This document shows positions 41,882-50,800 of a stretch of DNA of 64,000 nt, in pieces. The stretch is from Cupriavidus cauae (GTDB taxonomy: Bacteria; Pseudomonadota; Gammaproteobacteria; Burkholderiales; Burkholderiaceae). The stretch spans positions 327,116 to 391,115 of the forward strand of contig NZ_VWRN01000045.1 of NCBI RefSeq assembly GCF_008632125.1, given 5' to 3'. The translations under genes were made by a program, and so were the position numbers. Every line of letters starts with the position of its first letter. The stretch's first letter is position 1. The notes under the pieces were generated by a model that was not told where the DNA came from, made no database searches, and worked only from the letters and a program-made list of their open reading frames with translations.

Positions 41882-43410
41882 AATCGATTCGATCCCGGAT
41901 GACGCTGCCGTGCCTGCTGCTGGGCGCGGGTGCCGTCCTCGCGGGCTGCTCGCTTGCGCCGGTCTACGAGCGGCCGGCGGCGCCGGTTCCCACGCAATGG
42001 ACGTCCGGACAGGCGAGCGGGATGGCGGCCGACGATACGCGGACCGCGCCGTCATCGGCGGCCGTGCTGCAGTGGGACAGCTTCATCGTCGACGACAAGC
42101 TGCGCGAGCTGGTGGCGCTCGCGCTCGCGAACAACCGCGACCTGCGGCAGGCGGTGCTCAATATCGACGCGGCGCGGGCGATGTATCGCGTGCAACGCGC
42201 CGACCGTGTGCCGGGCCTGCAGGCGGAGGCGGGCGGCAGCCGGCAGCGGATTGCGGAAGACCTGCGCCAGCCGGGCATGGGCTCGGTCCAGCAGACCGTG
42301 CAGGCCGGTATTGCCGTGCCGGCATTCGAGCTGGACCTGTTCGGGCGCGTGCGCAATCTTTCCGAAGCGGCGCTGCAGGAGTACTTCGCGACCGAGGCGG
42401 CCGCGCGCAGCGCGCGCATCAGCCTGGTGGCGGAGGTCATCCAGGCGTATCTGGCGCGGGACAGCGCGCAGCGGCGCCATCTGCTGACCACGCAGACGCT
42501 GCAGACGCGCGAATCGTCGCTGCGGCTGATCGCGCAGCGCCGCCAGGCCGGCACCGCTACCGCGCTGGACTTCTACGAGGCGAGCGGCCTGACCGACCAG
42601 GCGCGTGCCGACCTCGAACGCACCGACCGGGAGTTCCGCCAGGCCACCAATGCGCTCGCGCTGCTGGTCGGCGTGCCGGACATTGCCGCGCAGTTGCCGC
42701 AGGCGCCGCGCGACGATGTGCTGCTGGTGCAGACGCTGGCGCCCGGCACGCCGTCCGAACTGCTGATCCATCGGCCCGACATCCTGGCCGCGGAGCAGCG
42801 GCTGCGCGGGCGCCATGCCGACATCGGCGCGGCGCGCGCGGCGTTCTTCCCGCGCATCACGTTGACCGGCATGTTCGGCAGCGCCAGCGGCGAGCTGTCC
42901 AACCTGTTCGGCGCGGGCCAGACGGTATGGTCGTTCGCCCCGCAGCTGACACTGCCGATCTTCTCCGGCGGGCGCAATCTCGCCAACCTGGATCTCGCCC
43001 ATGTGCGCAAGGACATCGCCGTGGCGAACTACGAGAAGACGATCCAGACCGCGTTCCGCGAAGTCTCGGACGCGCTCGCGGCCACCGATACGCTTCGCCG
43101 CGAAGAGATCGCCCGCCGTGCCGTCGCGCAGACCAGCGAACAGACGCTGCGGCTGTCGGAGGCGCGTTACCGCGCCGGCGTGGACGACCATCTGCGCTAC
43201 CTGGAGGCGCAGCGCAGCCACTATGCCGCGCAGACCGCGTTGATCGAGGTGGCCGCACAGCGGCAGAGCGCGCTGGCGTCGCTGTTCCGGGCACTCGGCG
43301 GTGGGTGGTCGAGCGACAGGACGAGCGCGGCGGAGGCACCGGCGCGGGGCAATGTTCCCCAGCCGAGTGCATCGGCGGGACAAGCCATCGCGGCGAATAG
43401 CGGTGGATAG
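41878..43410 (+). CDS. NodT-family outer-membrane efflux lipoprotein (OprM-like)
   Basis: A 510-residue outer-membrane factor. The signal peptide ends at the lipobox LAGC, so it is acylated. Two OEP repeats form the barrel and alpha-barrel tunnel: LALANNRDLRQAVLNIDAARA, FELDLFGRVRNLSEAALQEY, NALALLVGVP, RPDILAAEQRLRGRHADIGAARAAFFPRI and SEARYRAGVDDHLRYLEAQRS. It completes the RND tripartite pump encoded upstream; its start overlaps the pump stop codon by four bases. Confidence 0.95.
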   Translation: MKSIRSRMTLPCLLLGAGAVLAGCSLAPVYERPAAPVPTQWTSGQASGMAADDTRTAPSSAAVLQWDSFIVDDKLRELVALALANNRDLRQAVLNIDAARAMYRVQRADRVPGLQAEAGGSRQRIAEDLRQPGMGSVQQTVQAGIAVPAFELDLFGRVRNLSEAALQEYFATEAAARSARISLVAEVIQAYLARDSAQRRHLLTTQTLQTRESSLRLIAQRRQAGTATALDFYEASGLTDQARADLERTDREFRQATNALALLVGVPDIAAQLPQAPRDDVLLVQTLAPGTPSELLIHRPDILAAEQRLRGRHADIGAARAAFFPRITLTGMFGSASGELSNLFGAGQTVWSFAPQLTLPIFSGGRNLANLDLAHVRKDIAVANYEKTIQTAFREVSDALAATDTLRREEIARRAVAQTSEQTLRLSEARYRAGVDDHLRYLEAQRSHYAAQTALIEVAAQRQSALASLFRALGGGWSSDRTSAAEAPARGNVPQPSASAGQAIAANSGG

Positions 43411-43412
43411 CG

Positions 43413-43480
43413 GTCTTAAGTTTTTCTTTTGAGACGGCAAATAAAGTCTTAATTTTCTTTATTTGAGGCGGCCATTAAGA
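43413..43480. repeat. Two AT-rich direct repeats upstream of the Bug gene
   Basis: GTCTTAAGTTTTTCTTTTGA (from 43413) and GTCTTAATTTTCTTTATTTGA-like sequence (from 43446) are spaced 33 bp. They lie between the efflux channel gene and the Bug receptor, in a strikingly AT-rich stretch. They may be a promoter with repeated activator sites, or a terminator-promoter boundary. Confidence 0.6.
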
Positions 43481-43510
43481 TCGGGCGACCATCAGGAGGA
43501 GAAACCCGTC

Positions 43511-44500
43511 ATGCCCGCCGTCCGCCATACCGTTCGCCGTCGTACCTTGTTCGCCCTCGCCGCGTTGTGCGCCATGCCTTCGCTGACTGTCGCCGCGGAC
43601 AAATACCCGTCCAAGCCGATTCGCATGGTGGTGGCCTTTGCGGCGGGCGGGGCGAACGACACCATCGCCCGCATCCTGGCCAAGGAACTGCAGCAGAGCA
43701 TGGGCCAGTCCGTCGTGGTCGAGAACCGCGGCGGCGCCGGCGGCCTGATCGGCTCCGACATGGTCGCCAAGGCGACACCGGACGGCTACACGCTGCTGCT
43801 CGGCAGCGCCGGCGCGCAGACCATCATGCCGGCCCTGACCCGCAAGATGCCCTACGACCCGCGCACCGGCCTGGCGCCGGTGTCGCTGGTCGCCGAGGCG
43901 GCCAACGTGCTGATGGTCAGGACCGGCCTGCCGTTCAACAACGTCAAGGAGCTGCTCGCCGGCGCGAAGCAGAAACCGGGCGCCTATACCTACGGCTCGT
44001 CGGGCAATGGCACCACGCTGCATGTATCCGGCGCGCTGATGGAAAAGCTCGGCGGCATCGACCTGCTGCACATCCCGTACAAGGGCAACGGCCCGGCGAT
44101 GAACGACCTGTACGCGGGCAACGTCGACATGGTGTTCGGCTCGGTCCCGGTCGCCATGGCCGCACTGAAGACCGGCAAGGCGAAGATCCTGGCGGTCACC
44201 ACGAAGAAGCGCATTCCCTCGCTGCCGAATGTGCCGACCATGGCCGAAGCCGGTGTGCCGGGCTACGACTTCTCCAGCTGGTACGGGCTGTTCACCACCG
44301 GCGGCACCGACCCGGCCATCATCGAGCAATTGGCGCGCGAAACGGCCAAGGCGCTGGCCAGGCCCGACGTGGTGGCGGCGCTGGCGCAGCAGGGCGTCGA
44401 ACCGGAGAGCAGCACGCCCGCGGCATTCCGCGCGCGCATCAACGACGAGCTGATGCGCTGGGAACGGGATATCAAGACGATGAAGATCGCGGCGGAGTAG
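43511..44500 (+). CDS. Bug/TctC-family periplasmic solute receptor
   Basis: A 329-residue receptor of the Bug family. The start MPAVRH has AGGAGGAGA upstream. A conventional Sec signal peptide ends near TVAA. Typical segments: RMVVAFAAGGANDTIARI, VVVENRGGAGGLIGSDMVAK, YTYGSSGNGTTLHVSGAL and LLHIPYKGNGPAMNDL. No transporter genes or metabolic genes accompany it; such orphan receptors are numerous in Burkholderiales and often borrow transporters encoded elsewhere or act in sensing. Ligand unknown. Confidence 0.9.
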   Translation: MPAVRHTVRRRTLFALAALCAMPSLTVAADKYPSKPIRMVVAFAAGGANDTIARILAKELQQSMGQSVVVENRGGAGGLIGSDMVAKATPDGYTLLLGSAGAQTIMPALTRKMPYDPRTGLAPVSLVAEAANVLMVRTGLPFNNVKELLAGAKQKPGAYTYGSSGNGTTLHVSGALMEKLGGIDLLHIPYKGNGPAMNDLYAGNVDMVFGSVPVAMAALKTGKAKILAVTTKKRIPSLPNVPTMAEAGVPGYDFSSWYGLFTTGGTDPAIIEQLARETAKALARPDVVAALAQQGVEPESSTPAAFRARINDELMRWERDIKTMKIAAE

Positions 44501-44504
44501 TCAT

Positions 44505-45113
44505 CTACTGATCGCGCTGCAGATCGGCCAGCAACTTTCGGCGCTCGCTCTTCTTCCTGATCTGTTCCGTGTCGAGCGTCGCGCCGTGCAGGCGAAGCCG
44601 GGCGCCCGATGGCGTCACGACGAAGCGGCGCCGCGCGCCGATCGGCAAGTCCTCGGTGCCATAGACCCCAAGGACGACGATTGTCACGGCCTGGACCGTC
44701 TCGGGCCGGGCCTCCTGCAATGCGGGCGACATCAGATGCTCGAACGAGCCGATGTCCCGAATCGCCGCCGGCTGCAGCGGTCCTTGCCGCGTTCTCTCCA
44801 ATGGCCGCGAGTAGGCCTGCTGTTCGGCGTCCTGCGTCTCGGTCGCAGGCATCACCACCATTCCGCCGGGCGTTTCCAGTGCGACGATCACGCTCTGCAC
44901 ATAAACCGGGCCGGAGCTCATGTTCGTCACGAAACAGCGCGCGGCGAGCCCGTCTCCGGGGCCGCGCGTGATCAGCAGCGTGGCACGAAGCTGCCGCCGG
45001 TAACTACTGACGAATACCTGCAGGTAGATGACCCATACCAGCAGGGTGCCGACACCCGTGAGCGCGGAGATCAACTGGCTGTGGTCTGCAATCCATTGCA
45101 AGAGGCCCTCCAC
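44505..45113 (-). CDS. Small membrane-anchored protein, unknown
   Basis: A 202-residue protein with one N-terminal helix (about 15-38, LISALTGVGTLLVWVIYLQVFV) followed by a soluble region of mixed beta strands (RATLLITRGPGDGLAARCFVTNMS, VYVQSVIVALETPGGMVVM). The C-terminal end is basic. It resembles uncharacterised membrane-tethered proteins of Burkholderiales with a single beta domain; no enzyme motif is visible. It lies between a Bug gene and an MFS gene, tail-to-tail with the former (4 bp gap), and its role is unknown. Confidence 0.7.
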   Translation of the reverse strand: MEGLLQWIADHSQLISALTGVGTLLVWVIYLQVFVSSYRRQLRATLLITRGPGDGLAARCFVTNMSSGPVYVQSVIVALETPGGMVVMPATETQDAEQQAYSRPLERTRQGPLQPAAIRDIGSFEHLMSPALQEARPETVQAVTIVVLGVYGTEDLPIGARRRFVVTPSGARLRLHGATLDTEQIRKKSERRKLLADLQRDQ

Positions 45114-45251
45114 AAGGTTGGTTGCGCGATTTGGCGCGCGCCATTCCTTGTACGCGGAATGCGAGACTTGTGGTATCGGGCAACGTCTGACCGGCTTTGG
45201 AGTTCGGCCGAATGGCGCCGGACTGCCGGCCGCAGCCAGTGCGATGCGCGA

Positions 45252-46448
45252 TCAGACGCTCTTTGCTCGCGCCGCGACCCGATACGCGCCCAACGCCGTG
45301 CCGGTGATCAGGATCTGAACCACCGCGCAGGCCGTCGCGGGCGTCGTGCCGTATCCCACCAGCTTGGTGCCCAGCGCGCCGATTGCCATTTGTCCGCAGC
45401 CGTACAGGCCGGCCGCCGCGCCGGTCAGGCCGGGAACGGCCGAGATCGAACGCGACAATGCCGCCGGGCTGGCCAGGCCCGCGCCGACCGTGAGCATGAA
45501 GGTGACCGCGATCAGCAGCGGCGCGGTCAGCCAGCCGCCGATCTGCACCAGCAACAGTGCCGACGCCATCGACAGGCTCAGGCCCGCGCCGGCATTCAGG
45601 AAGACCTCCGGCCGAACCTGGCCCGCCAATCGCTTCGTGATCATCGTTCCAAGGCTGGCGCCAACGATCGTCACCGTGGCGAACCAGCCGATCTGCCAGA
45701 CCGGCAGGCCCAATTGCTCATGGACGATGTACGGCGAGGTCGCCAGATACGGGTAGAGCGCGGTGGTCGAACAGGATCCGCCCAGCATGAAGCCGAGATA
45801 GCGCCGGTGGCGCAGCAGGCGGCCATAATCCCGCGCGATCGTGAACACCTCCAGCGTTCGGCGCTCCGGATTCGTTTCCGGCAGCAGGCGCCAGGCGCAA
45901 TACACCATCAAGGCGGCGATGCCGACCAGAAAGACATAGATCGCGCGCCAGCCGAACTGATCGGCCAGAAACGATCCCACGACCGGCGACAGGCCGGGGC
46001 CCACCAGCGTCAGCAGGTTCAGCAGCGCCAGATCGCTGGTGACGCGCCCGGGTGCGGCGGTGTCGCGCACGATCGACCGGCCCAGCGTGATGCCCGCCGC
46101 GCCACCGAGCGCCTGCGCCAGCCGCGCAAACAGCAGCCAGGTCAGCGACGTCGCAAACAGGGCGAGGATGCTGGCGACCAGGTACAGGCCCAGCCCGATC
46201 AGCAGCGTGGGGCGTCGCCCGATCGTGTCCGATACCGGCCCGTAGATCAGTTGGCCGAAGGCCAGTCCCAATACGTAGTAGGTGATGGTCTGCTGCATGC
46301 CGGCGGCACTGGCCTGCAGGTCCGTGCCGGCCAACGGCAGCGCCGGCACGAAGATGTGCATCGCCATGGTGCCGCTGAGCGTCACCAGCACCAGCAACCA
46401 CATCGGAGCGCGGACGGAAGGGTAAATCGCTTGTTGGGAGGACTGCAT
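45252..46448 (-). CDS. Bcr/CflA-type MFS drug transporter
   Basis: A 398-residue proton-driven MFS carrier with about twelve helices. It belongs to the Bcr/CflA drug-resistance group by its N-terminal AMHIFVPALPLAGTDL and by the MFS signature GQLIYGPVSDTIGRRPTLL. The second half has the corresponding ITKRLAGQVRP loop. It lies 13 bp after a MarR regulator gene in the same direction, so the two form an operon, probably derepressed by the exported compound. Confidence 0.92.
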   Translation of the reverse strand: MQSSQQAIYPSVRAPMWLLVLVTLSGTMAMHIFVPALPLAGTDLQASAAGMQQTITYYVLGLAFGQLIYGPVSDTIGRRPTLLIGLGLYLVASILALFATSLTWLLFARLAQALGGAAGITLGRSIVRDTAAPGRVTSDLALLNLLTLVGPGLSPVVGSFLADQFGWRAIYVFLVGIAALMVYCAWRLLPETNPERRTLEVFTIARDYGRLLRHRRYLGFMLGGSCSTTALYPYLATSPYIVHEQLGLPVWQIGWFATVTIVGASLGTMITKRLAGQVRPEVFLNAGAGLSLSMASALLLVQIGGWLTAPLLIAVTFMLTVGAGLASPAALSRSISAVPGLTGAAAGLYGCGQMAIGALGTKLVGYGTTPATACAVVQILITGTALGAYRVAARAKSV

Positions 46449-46461
46449 GATGGGGGCCGCC

Positions 46462-46935
46462 TCAGACTTCGGTCAGGCGGCGTGCGATTTTCTCTAGGGC
46501 GGAGCGGGTGGTCTGCAATTCTTCGGGGGAGAGCGCTTCGAGGATCTGCGCCTCGATTTCCAGGCTTTTTCTCAGCATGCGCCTGGCCATGGCGCGGCCT
46601 GACGCCGTCAGCCGAATGCTCTTGGCGCGCCGATCGGCCTCGTCCGCTTCCCATTCGACCAACCCCATCTCGCGCAACTGCGACAGCACCCTGACCAACG
46701 ACGACTTGTCGAGCGCCAGCAGGTCGGCGAGCTCGCCCTGGCGCATGCTCGGCGCCGGGGATTCATAGAGCGCCACCAACGGCGCGCGGGACGCATCGGT
46801 CAGGCCCAGCTCGCGAAAGCTCTGGTCGACGGCTCTTCGCCATCGGCGATAGACCGCGCCGATCAGGCGGCCGAGGCGGGGGGAAGGCTCGGTAGCGGAC
46901 GGATTCGGTGCCGGAGAAGGCGGGATGGGTGGCAT
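46462..46935 (-). CDS. MarR-family regulator
   Basis: A 157-residue winged-helix repressor. MarR features: LTDASRAPLVALYESPAPSMRQGELADLLALDKSSLVRVLSQL, then the wing EADEADRRAKSIRLTASG. The N-terminal residues are Pro-rich. A 9-bp inverted repeat straddles the start codon, so autorepression is likely. It is co-directional with the MFS drug transporter gene just downstream and divergent from sorAB. Confidence 0.92.
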   Translation of the reverse strand: MPPIPPSPAPNPSATEPSPRLGRLIGAVYRRWRRAVDQSFRELGLTDASRAPLVALYESPAPSMRQGELADLLALDKSSLVRVLSQLREMGLVEWEADEADRRAKSIRLTASGRAMARRMLRKSLEIEAQILEALSPEELQTTRSALEKIARRLTEV

Positions 46936-46968
46936 GCAAACTATTTTGACCGCGAAATGGTTTGCATG
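46933..46968. promoter_or_regulatory. MarR operator overlapping the start codon
   Basis: CATGCAAAC (46933-46941) and GTTTGCATG (46960-46968) are perfect 9-bp arms, 18 bp apart. The left arm contains the marR start codon, so binding would block its transcription and initiation together. Confidence 0.7.
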
Positions 46969-47122
46969 TCAACCAAAGTGATTCGGCACGCTCTTGTCGC
47001 CACACATCGTCGTTCGTCGGTTGTCCGTTTCATTGGGCCGCGATTCCGGCATTGGGATCCTGCGAATTGCGTGCGTCGATATGGGTCGCGCGTCCCGCGA
47101 TTGCACGTTTGAATCCAATTTC

Positions 47123-47148
47123 CCGGTAAGGGATACCAAATTTACCGG
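47123..47148. promoter_or_regulatory. Inverted repeat upstream of sorA
   Basis: CCGGTAA (47123-47129) and TTACCGG (47142-47148) are perfect 7-bp arms, about 70 bp before sorA. It is a candidate operator for sulfite-dependent control; no regulator gene is adjacent apart from the marR-like one. Confidence 0.5.
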
Positions 47149-47215
47149 TTTTACTTATAAGCGCCGATCTTTTACGCTGCTCGCCATCAATTAATCAAAA
47201 GACCAGGAGACAGGA

Positions 47216-48463
47216 ATGGCGGGACGGCATAAGTCCGACGGCGCCGATTACGGCCGTCGCAGCATCTTGAAGGGCGGCGCGGCCATCGCCCTTCAGGGAA
47301 CACTCGGACTGGCGGCACCGGCGGTGCTGGCCGCAAGCCGGACCATCGAAATGCCATTCGAGAACGGCCAGCGCGAACTGGTGGCATTTCCGCAGAAGCG
47401 GCCGCTGATTCTGCTGACCAGCCGCCCGCCGCAGCTCGAGACGCCTTTTGAAGTGTTTCGCGAGGGCGCGATCACGCCCAATGACGCCTTCTTCGTGCGT
47501 TATCACTGGAGCGGGATTCCCACCAACATTGATCCCGCCAGGTATCGGCTCAAGATCGATGGCCATGTCGCCAACGCCATGGAGCTGTCGTTGCGGGAAC
47601 TGCGCAAGATTGCCGAGCCCGTCGATCTCGTTGCCGTCAATCAATGCTCGGGCAATAGCCGAGGGTTCTTCGACCCGCGCGTCAATGGCGGGCAGCTCGG
47701 CAATGGCGCCATGGGCAATGCCCGCTGGACCGGTATTCCGCTGCGCGCATTGCTGGAAAAGGCCGGTGTCAGGGCCGGGGCGGTCCAGGTCAGTTTCGAT
47801 GGACTGGATCGTTCGCCGCTCGAAACAGGACCCGATTTCGTCAAGGCGCTGACACTGGATCACGCCATGGACGGCGAGGTCATGCTGGCCTGGGCGATGA
47901 ACGGCAAGGACTTGCCATTCCTGAACGGCTATCCCTTGCGTTTGGTCGTGCCCGGGCACTACGGGACGTATTGGGTCAAGCATCTGTCCCACATTCAGGT
48001 GCTGGACAAACCGTTCGACGGATTCTGGATGAACTCAGCCTATCGGATTCCGGCGAATGACTGCGCCTGCGTCTCTCCAGGTACCGCCCCCACCAGCACC
48101 GTTCCCATTGGCCGATTCAATGTGCGGTCCTTTATCACGAGCCACATGCAGGACAGTATCGTGCCGATGGGGCAGCAGGTCGTCGTCAAGGGCATTGCCT
48201 TCGACGGCGGACACGGTATCCAGGAGGTGGCATTTTCCGACGATGGCGGCACCAGCTGGCGTGCGGCATCTCTCGGCAAGGACCTGGGCCGGTACTCGTT
48301 CCGGGAATGGAGCATTGCGTTCCGTCCGGCCAGGAAGGGCAATTACGACCTGCGCGTTCGGGCGAAAAGCCGCTCCGGCGAGACGCAGCCGCTGACCGCG
48401 AACTGGAATCCGGCTGGATACATGCGCAACGTGGTGGAATCCACGCGCGTGATCGTCAGGTGA
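47216..48463 (+). CDS. sorA: Sulfite dehydrogenase molybdopterin subunit (SorA-like)
   Basis: A 415-residue periplasmic sulfite oxidase family enzyme that oxidises sulfite to sulfate. The Tat signal YGRRSILKGG begins the protein, as needed for an already folded molybdenum enzyme. Cys144 (AVNQCSGNSRGFF) is the molybdenum ligand. The C-terminal dimerisation domain is present (VVVKGIAFDGGHGIQEVAFSDDGGTSW). No heme domain is attached, and the following gene encodes the cytochrome c subunit, so this is the SorAB type. Seven bases separate the two genes. Confidence 0.9.
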   Translation: MAGRHKSDGADYGRRSILKGGAAIALQGTLGLAAPAVLAASRTIEMPFENGQRELVAFPQKRPLILLTSRPPQLETPFEVFREGAITPNDAFFVRYHWSGIPTNIDPARYRLKIDGHVANAMELSLRELRKIAEPVDLVAVNQCSGNSRGFFDPRVNGGQLGNGAMGNARWTGIPLRALLEKAGVRAGAVQVSFDGLDRSPLETGPDFVKALTLDHAMDGEVMLAWAMNGKDLPFLNGYPLRLVVPGHYGTYWVKHLSHIQVLDKPFDGFWMNSAYRIPANDCACVSPGTAPTSTVPIGRFNVRSFITSHMQDSIVPMGQQVVVKGIAFDGGHGIQEVAFSDDGGTSWRAASLGKDLGRYSFREWSIAFRPARKGNYDLRVRAKSRSGETQPLTANWNPAGYMRNVVESTRVIVR

Positions 48464-48470
48464 GGGCGCC

Positions 48471-48827
48471 ATGAAAAGAAAAAACCAGATGCGATCCGCC
48501 CTTGCTGCCGTCGTTGCTTTCGCGGCGACATCCAGTGCGATGGCGCTTGAAATCAAGCTCCCTCAAGAGACGGCAATGTACAAGCCGAGCAGCCTGCCGG
48601 GATACGCGCTTGCATTGCAGAATTGCATGACCTGCCATTCCGCGCAGTACGTCTCGACGCAGCCGGCTTCCTCGCCCCGCAAGTACTGGGAGGCAACCGT
48701 CAAGAAGATGAAGACACCTTTCGGCGCACCGCTGAAGGACGAGGACATACCCGTTATCGTCGATTACCTGGTGAAGACCTATGGCGCGGAACGAGGAGAG
48801 GCCGGTCCGTCGGCAGCAAGGAAGTGA
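48471..48827 (+). CDS. sorB: Sulfite dehydrogenase cytochrome c subunit (SorB-like)
   Basis: A 118-residue periplasmic c-type cytochrome. A signal peptide ends near SAMA, and the single heme site is CMTCH. Met ligands are available in KKMKTP. It accepts electrons from the SorA protein encoded 7 bp upstream and passes them to the respiratory chain. A GC-rich hairpin with a T run follows at 48936 and probably ends the transcript. Confidence 0.88.
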   Translation: MKRKNQMRSALAAVVAFAATSSAMALEIKLPQETAMYKPSSLPGYALALQNCMTCHSAQYVSTQPASSPRKYWEATVKKMKTPFGAPLKDEDIPVIVDYLVKTYGAERGEAGPSAARK

Positions 48828-49220
48828 GCACGCTGCGCCGGCGGCCTGCCGGCGTGTGGAGATCCGGACAAAGCCGGATAACTCCTCCTGTTGCTCTGGG
48901 CTTGGAAGACTGCGGACCGGGGACAAGGAGGACGCGGCGGCGGGTGCACCCGTCGCCGTTTTCGCTGCTGCGGCGGATTCGATTCCACCGCATTGTTATG
49001 CCGCGTTGAATTGACCCGCCAAGCCGGCCACCTTTATCCCATCCTCGCCAACCGCCAAGATGGTCGCCATGGGACGCGCAATCCAATCCGAGCGTCCCTT
49101 CGGCAAAGCGATCGCGTTCATCACGGCGCACGACGCCAGTACCGGGGCAGACGATGCTCTCCCCAACGCAACGCAACGCAATGCCTCAGCGAAGTGCCAT
49201 CTACGAGCGAGGAGCAAACC
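48828..49220. other. Non-coding stretch after sorB
   Basis: About 390 bases without a convincing gene. It holds a small hairpin (ATCCGG at 48862 with CCGGAT at 48874) and a stronger terminator at 48936-48962. Open frames on both strands here look like GC-rich chance frames; a short plus-strand frame starting MGRAIQSERPFGKAIAF at about 49070 has no ribosome site and I could not assign it. Confidence 0.5.
48936..48962 (+). terminator. Likely intrinsic terminator of sorAB
   Basis: GGCGGCGGGTG (48936-48946) pairs with CACCCGTCGCC (48947-48957) with one G-T pair, followed by GTTTTC. The stem has no loop as drawn, so the inner pairs would open to form it. Confidence 0.6.
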
Positions 49221-50144
49221 ATGAGTCTGACCATCCTGATTACCGGCGCCTCCAGCGGCTTCGGTGCCCTGAGCGCCAGAGCGCTCGCGTCGGCGGGCCA
49301 CACCGTCTATGCGGGAATGCGCGACACGCAGGGACGCAATGCGCCCCAGGTCGACGCGCTGCTGGCATATGCCGCCGACAACAAGGTGAACCTGCATGCC
49401 GTCGAACTGGACGTGCAGTCCGAGAGTTCCGCGCAATCCGCAGTGGATCGCGTCGTCGCGGAACAGGGGCGGATCGATGTACTGATTCACAACGCCGGCC
49501 ACATGGCATTCGGTCCCGCCGAAGCCTTCACGCCGGAGCAATTTGCGCATCTGTACGACGTGAACGTACTGGGGACCCAGCGCGTGAACCGCGCAGTCTT
49601 GCCGCAAATGCGCAAGCAGGGGCAGGGCTTGGTCCTGTGGGTCGGGAGCAGCAGCCACCGTGGCGGCACGCCGCCTTACCTGGCGCCGTACTTCGCCGCC
49701 AAGGCGGCAATGGATGCCGTCGCGGTCAGCTATGCCGGAGAGCTTGCCCGCTGGGGCATCGAGACGTCGATCATCGTACCCGGGGCGTTCACCAAGGGCA
49801 CCAATCACTTCGCGCACAGCGGCCGCCCGGCCGATACCGCCCGCGAGCAGGAATATGCCACCGGCGCCTATGCCGGCTTCGAGCAGGAGGTTCTCCAGGG
49901 TCTGGCCGCGTGCGAACCGCCCGATGCCGACGTTTCGGCGGTGGCCCAGGCCATTGTCGACATCGTCGGGCGTCCCTACGGCAAGCGGCCCTTCCGCGTC
50001 CATGTCGATCCCTCGGACGATGGCTGCGAGGTGGTCAATGCAGTCGCCGACCGGATCCGTGCCGATTTCCTGCGGCGCATCGGGCTGGCGGACCTGTTGT
50101 CGCCTCGCCTGGCCGCTGAGTCAGCGGAGACCAGCCATGGCTGA
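49221..50144 (+). CDS. Short-chain dehydrogenase/reductase (SDR)
   Basis: A 307-residue classical SDR that oxidises or reduces hydroxyl/keto groups with NAD(P). The cofactor loop is TGASSGFG, NAG is in IHNAGHMAFG, and the active-site pair is Tyr157 and Lys161 (PYFAAKAAMD) with the Ser cluster GSSSH. AGGAG lies just before the ATG. The C-terminus has a longer extension than minimal SDRs (to about 300). The next gene (DUF1097) starts eight bases before its stop codon. Substrate unknown. Confidence 0.9.
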   Translation: MSLTILITGASSGFGALSARALASAGHTVYAGMRDTQGRNAPQVDALLAYAADNKVNLHAVELDVQSESSAQSAVDRVVAEQGRIDVLIHNAGHMAFGPAEAFTPEQFAHLYDVNVLGTQRVNRAVLPQMRKQGQGLVLWVGSSSHRGGTPPYLAPYFAAKAAMDAVAVSYAGELARWGIETSIIVPGAFTKGTNHFAHSGRPADTAREQEYATGAYAGFEQEVLQGLAACEPPDADVSAVAQAIVDIVGRPYGKRPFRVHVDPSDDGCEVVNAVADRIRADFLRRIGLADLLSPRLAAESAETSHG

Positions 50145-50637
50145 TCGCTCCTTTCCCACGCATTTGAAGGTGGTCATCGCCGAGTCGATCGTTGCCTCGT
50201 CGGCCGCCACGCTGAGCGTGACCGCGCTGGACGTGCCGGTATGGGCCATGTTCGTTGGCTGGATTTCATTCTTCACACGCGGTATGAACCTGAAGCAGGG
50301 CGCGATCAATCTGGGCTGCGTGCTGATCGGCGTGGCGCTCGGTATCGGCACGGCGCTTGCCATGGCGGCACTGACGCCGCTGCTGGGGCAATACACGCTC
50401 ACTGCGGTCGTGTTTGCAATCACCGGCATCGCGTTGTCGCTGGCAAAGGCACCCGCGTTGAACAACCTGCTGGGCTTCTTCCTCGGTCTGGTCGCCTACT
50501 TTGCGTCGCACCAGCCGCCATCGGTGGCCGCGTTCACGATGCTGGCCTCGGCGGCCACGCTGGGGACGATGGCGGCGTTCATTGCGCACAGTCTGCAGAG
50601 GCGAATACAGCGGGGGAGGGGTGTCGCGGCGCATTGA
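50137..50637 (+). CDS. DUF1097 family inner-membrane protein
   Basis: A 166-residue membrane protein with about five hydrophobic segments (near 10-30, 35-48, 58-80, 85-105, 108-150). It matches the DUF1097 family (similar to YcdZ): LDVPVWAMFVGWISFFTRGMNLKQGA and LNNLLGFFLGLVAYFASHQPP. Family function is unknown. Its start overlaps the end of the SDR gene by eight bases, indicating coupling, so the two may handle the same compound. Confidence 0.82.
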   Translation: MADRSFPTHLKVVIAESIVASSAATLSVTALDVPVWAMFVGWISFFTRGMNLKQGAINLGCVLIGVALGIGTALAMAALTPLLGQYTLTAVVFAITGIALSLAKAPALNNLLGFFLGLVAYFASHQPPSVAAFTMLASAATLGTMAAFIAHSLQRRIQRGRGVAAH

Positions 50638-50800
50638 ATGCGATCTGGGCCCATGCGGGGCGCCTTGCGCGTGCCAATTCCGATTCCAACGCTGGTTGCC
50701 GGCGCGTCGCTCTGGCCGGATGGTCGGTACAATTCGAGATCGACTTTTCGAGTCAAGACCCATTCGGACCGTATTGCCGTCCAGAACTCCCCGGCTGCGC

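Noticed and set aside
37550..42055. A very long antisense open frame (about 1500 codons) opposite the RND adaptor, pump and channel genes
   Set aside because: It is a shadow of the high third-position GC of the real genes on the plus strand; it has no family motif and the plus-strand proteins match known families along their whole length.
46994..47194. A 66-residue open frame upstream of sorA
   Set aside because: No ribosome site, no recognisable motif, and it lies over the operator-like inverted repeat of sorA.
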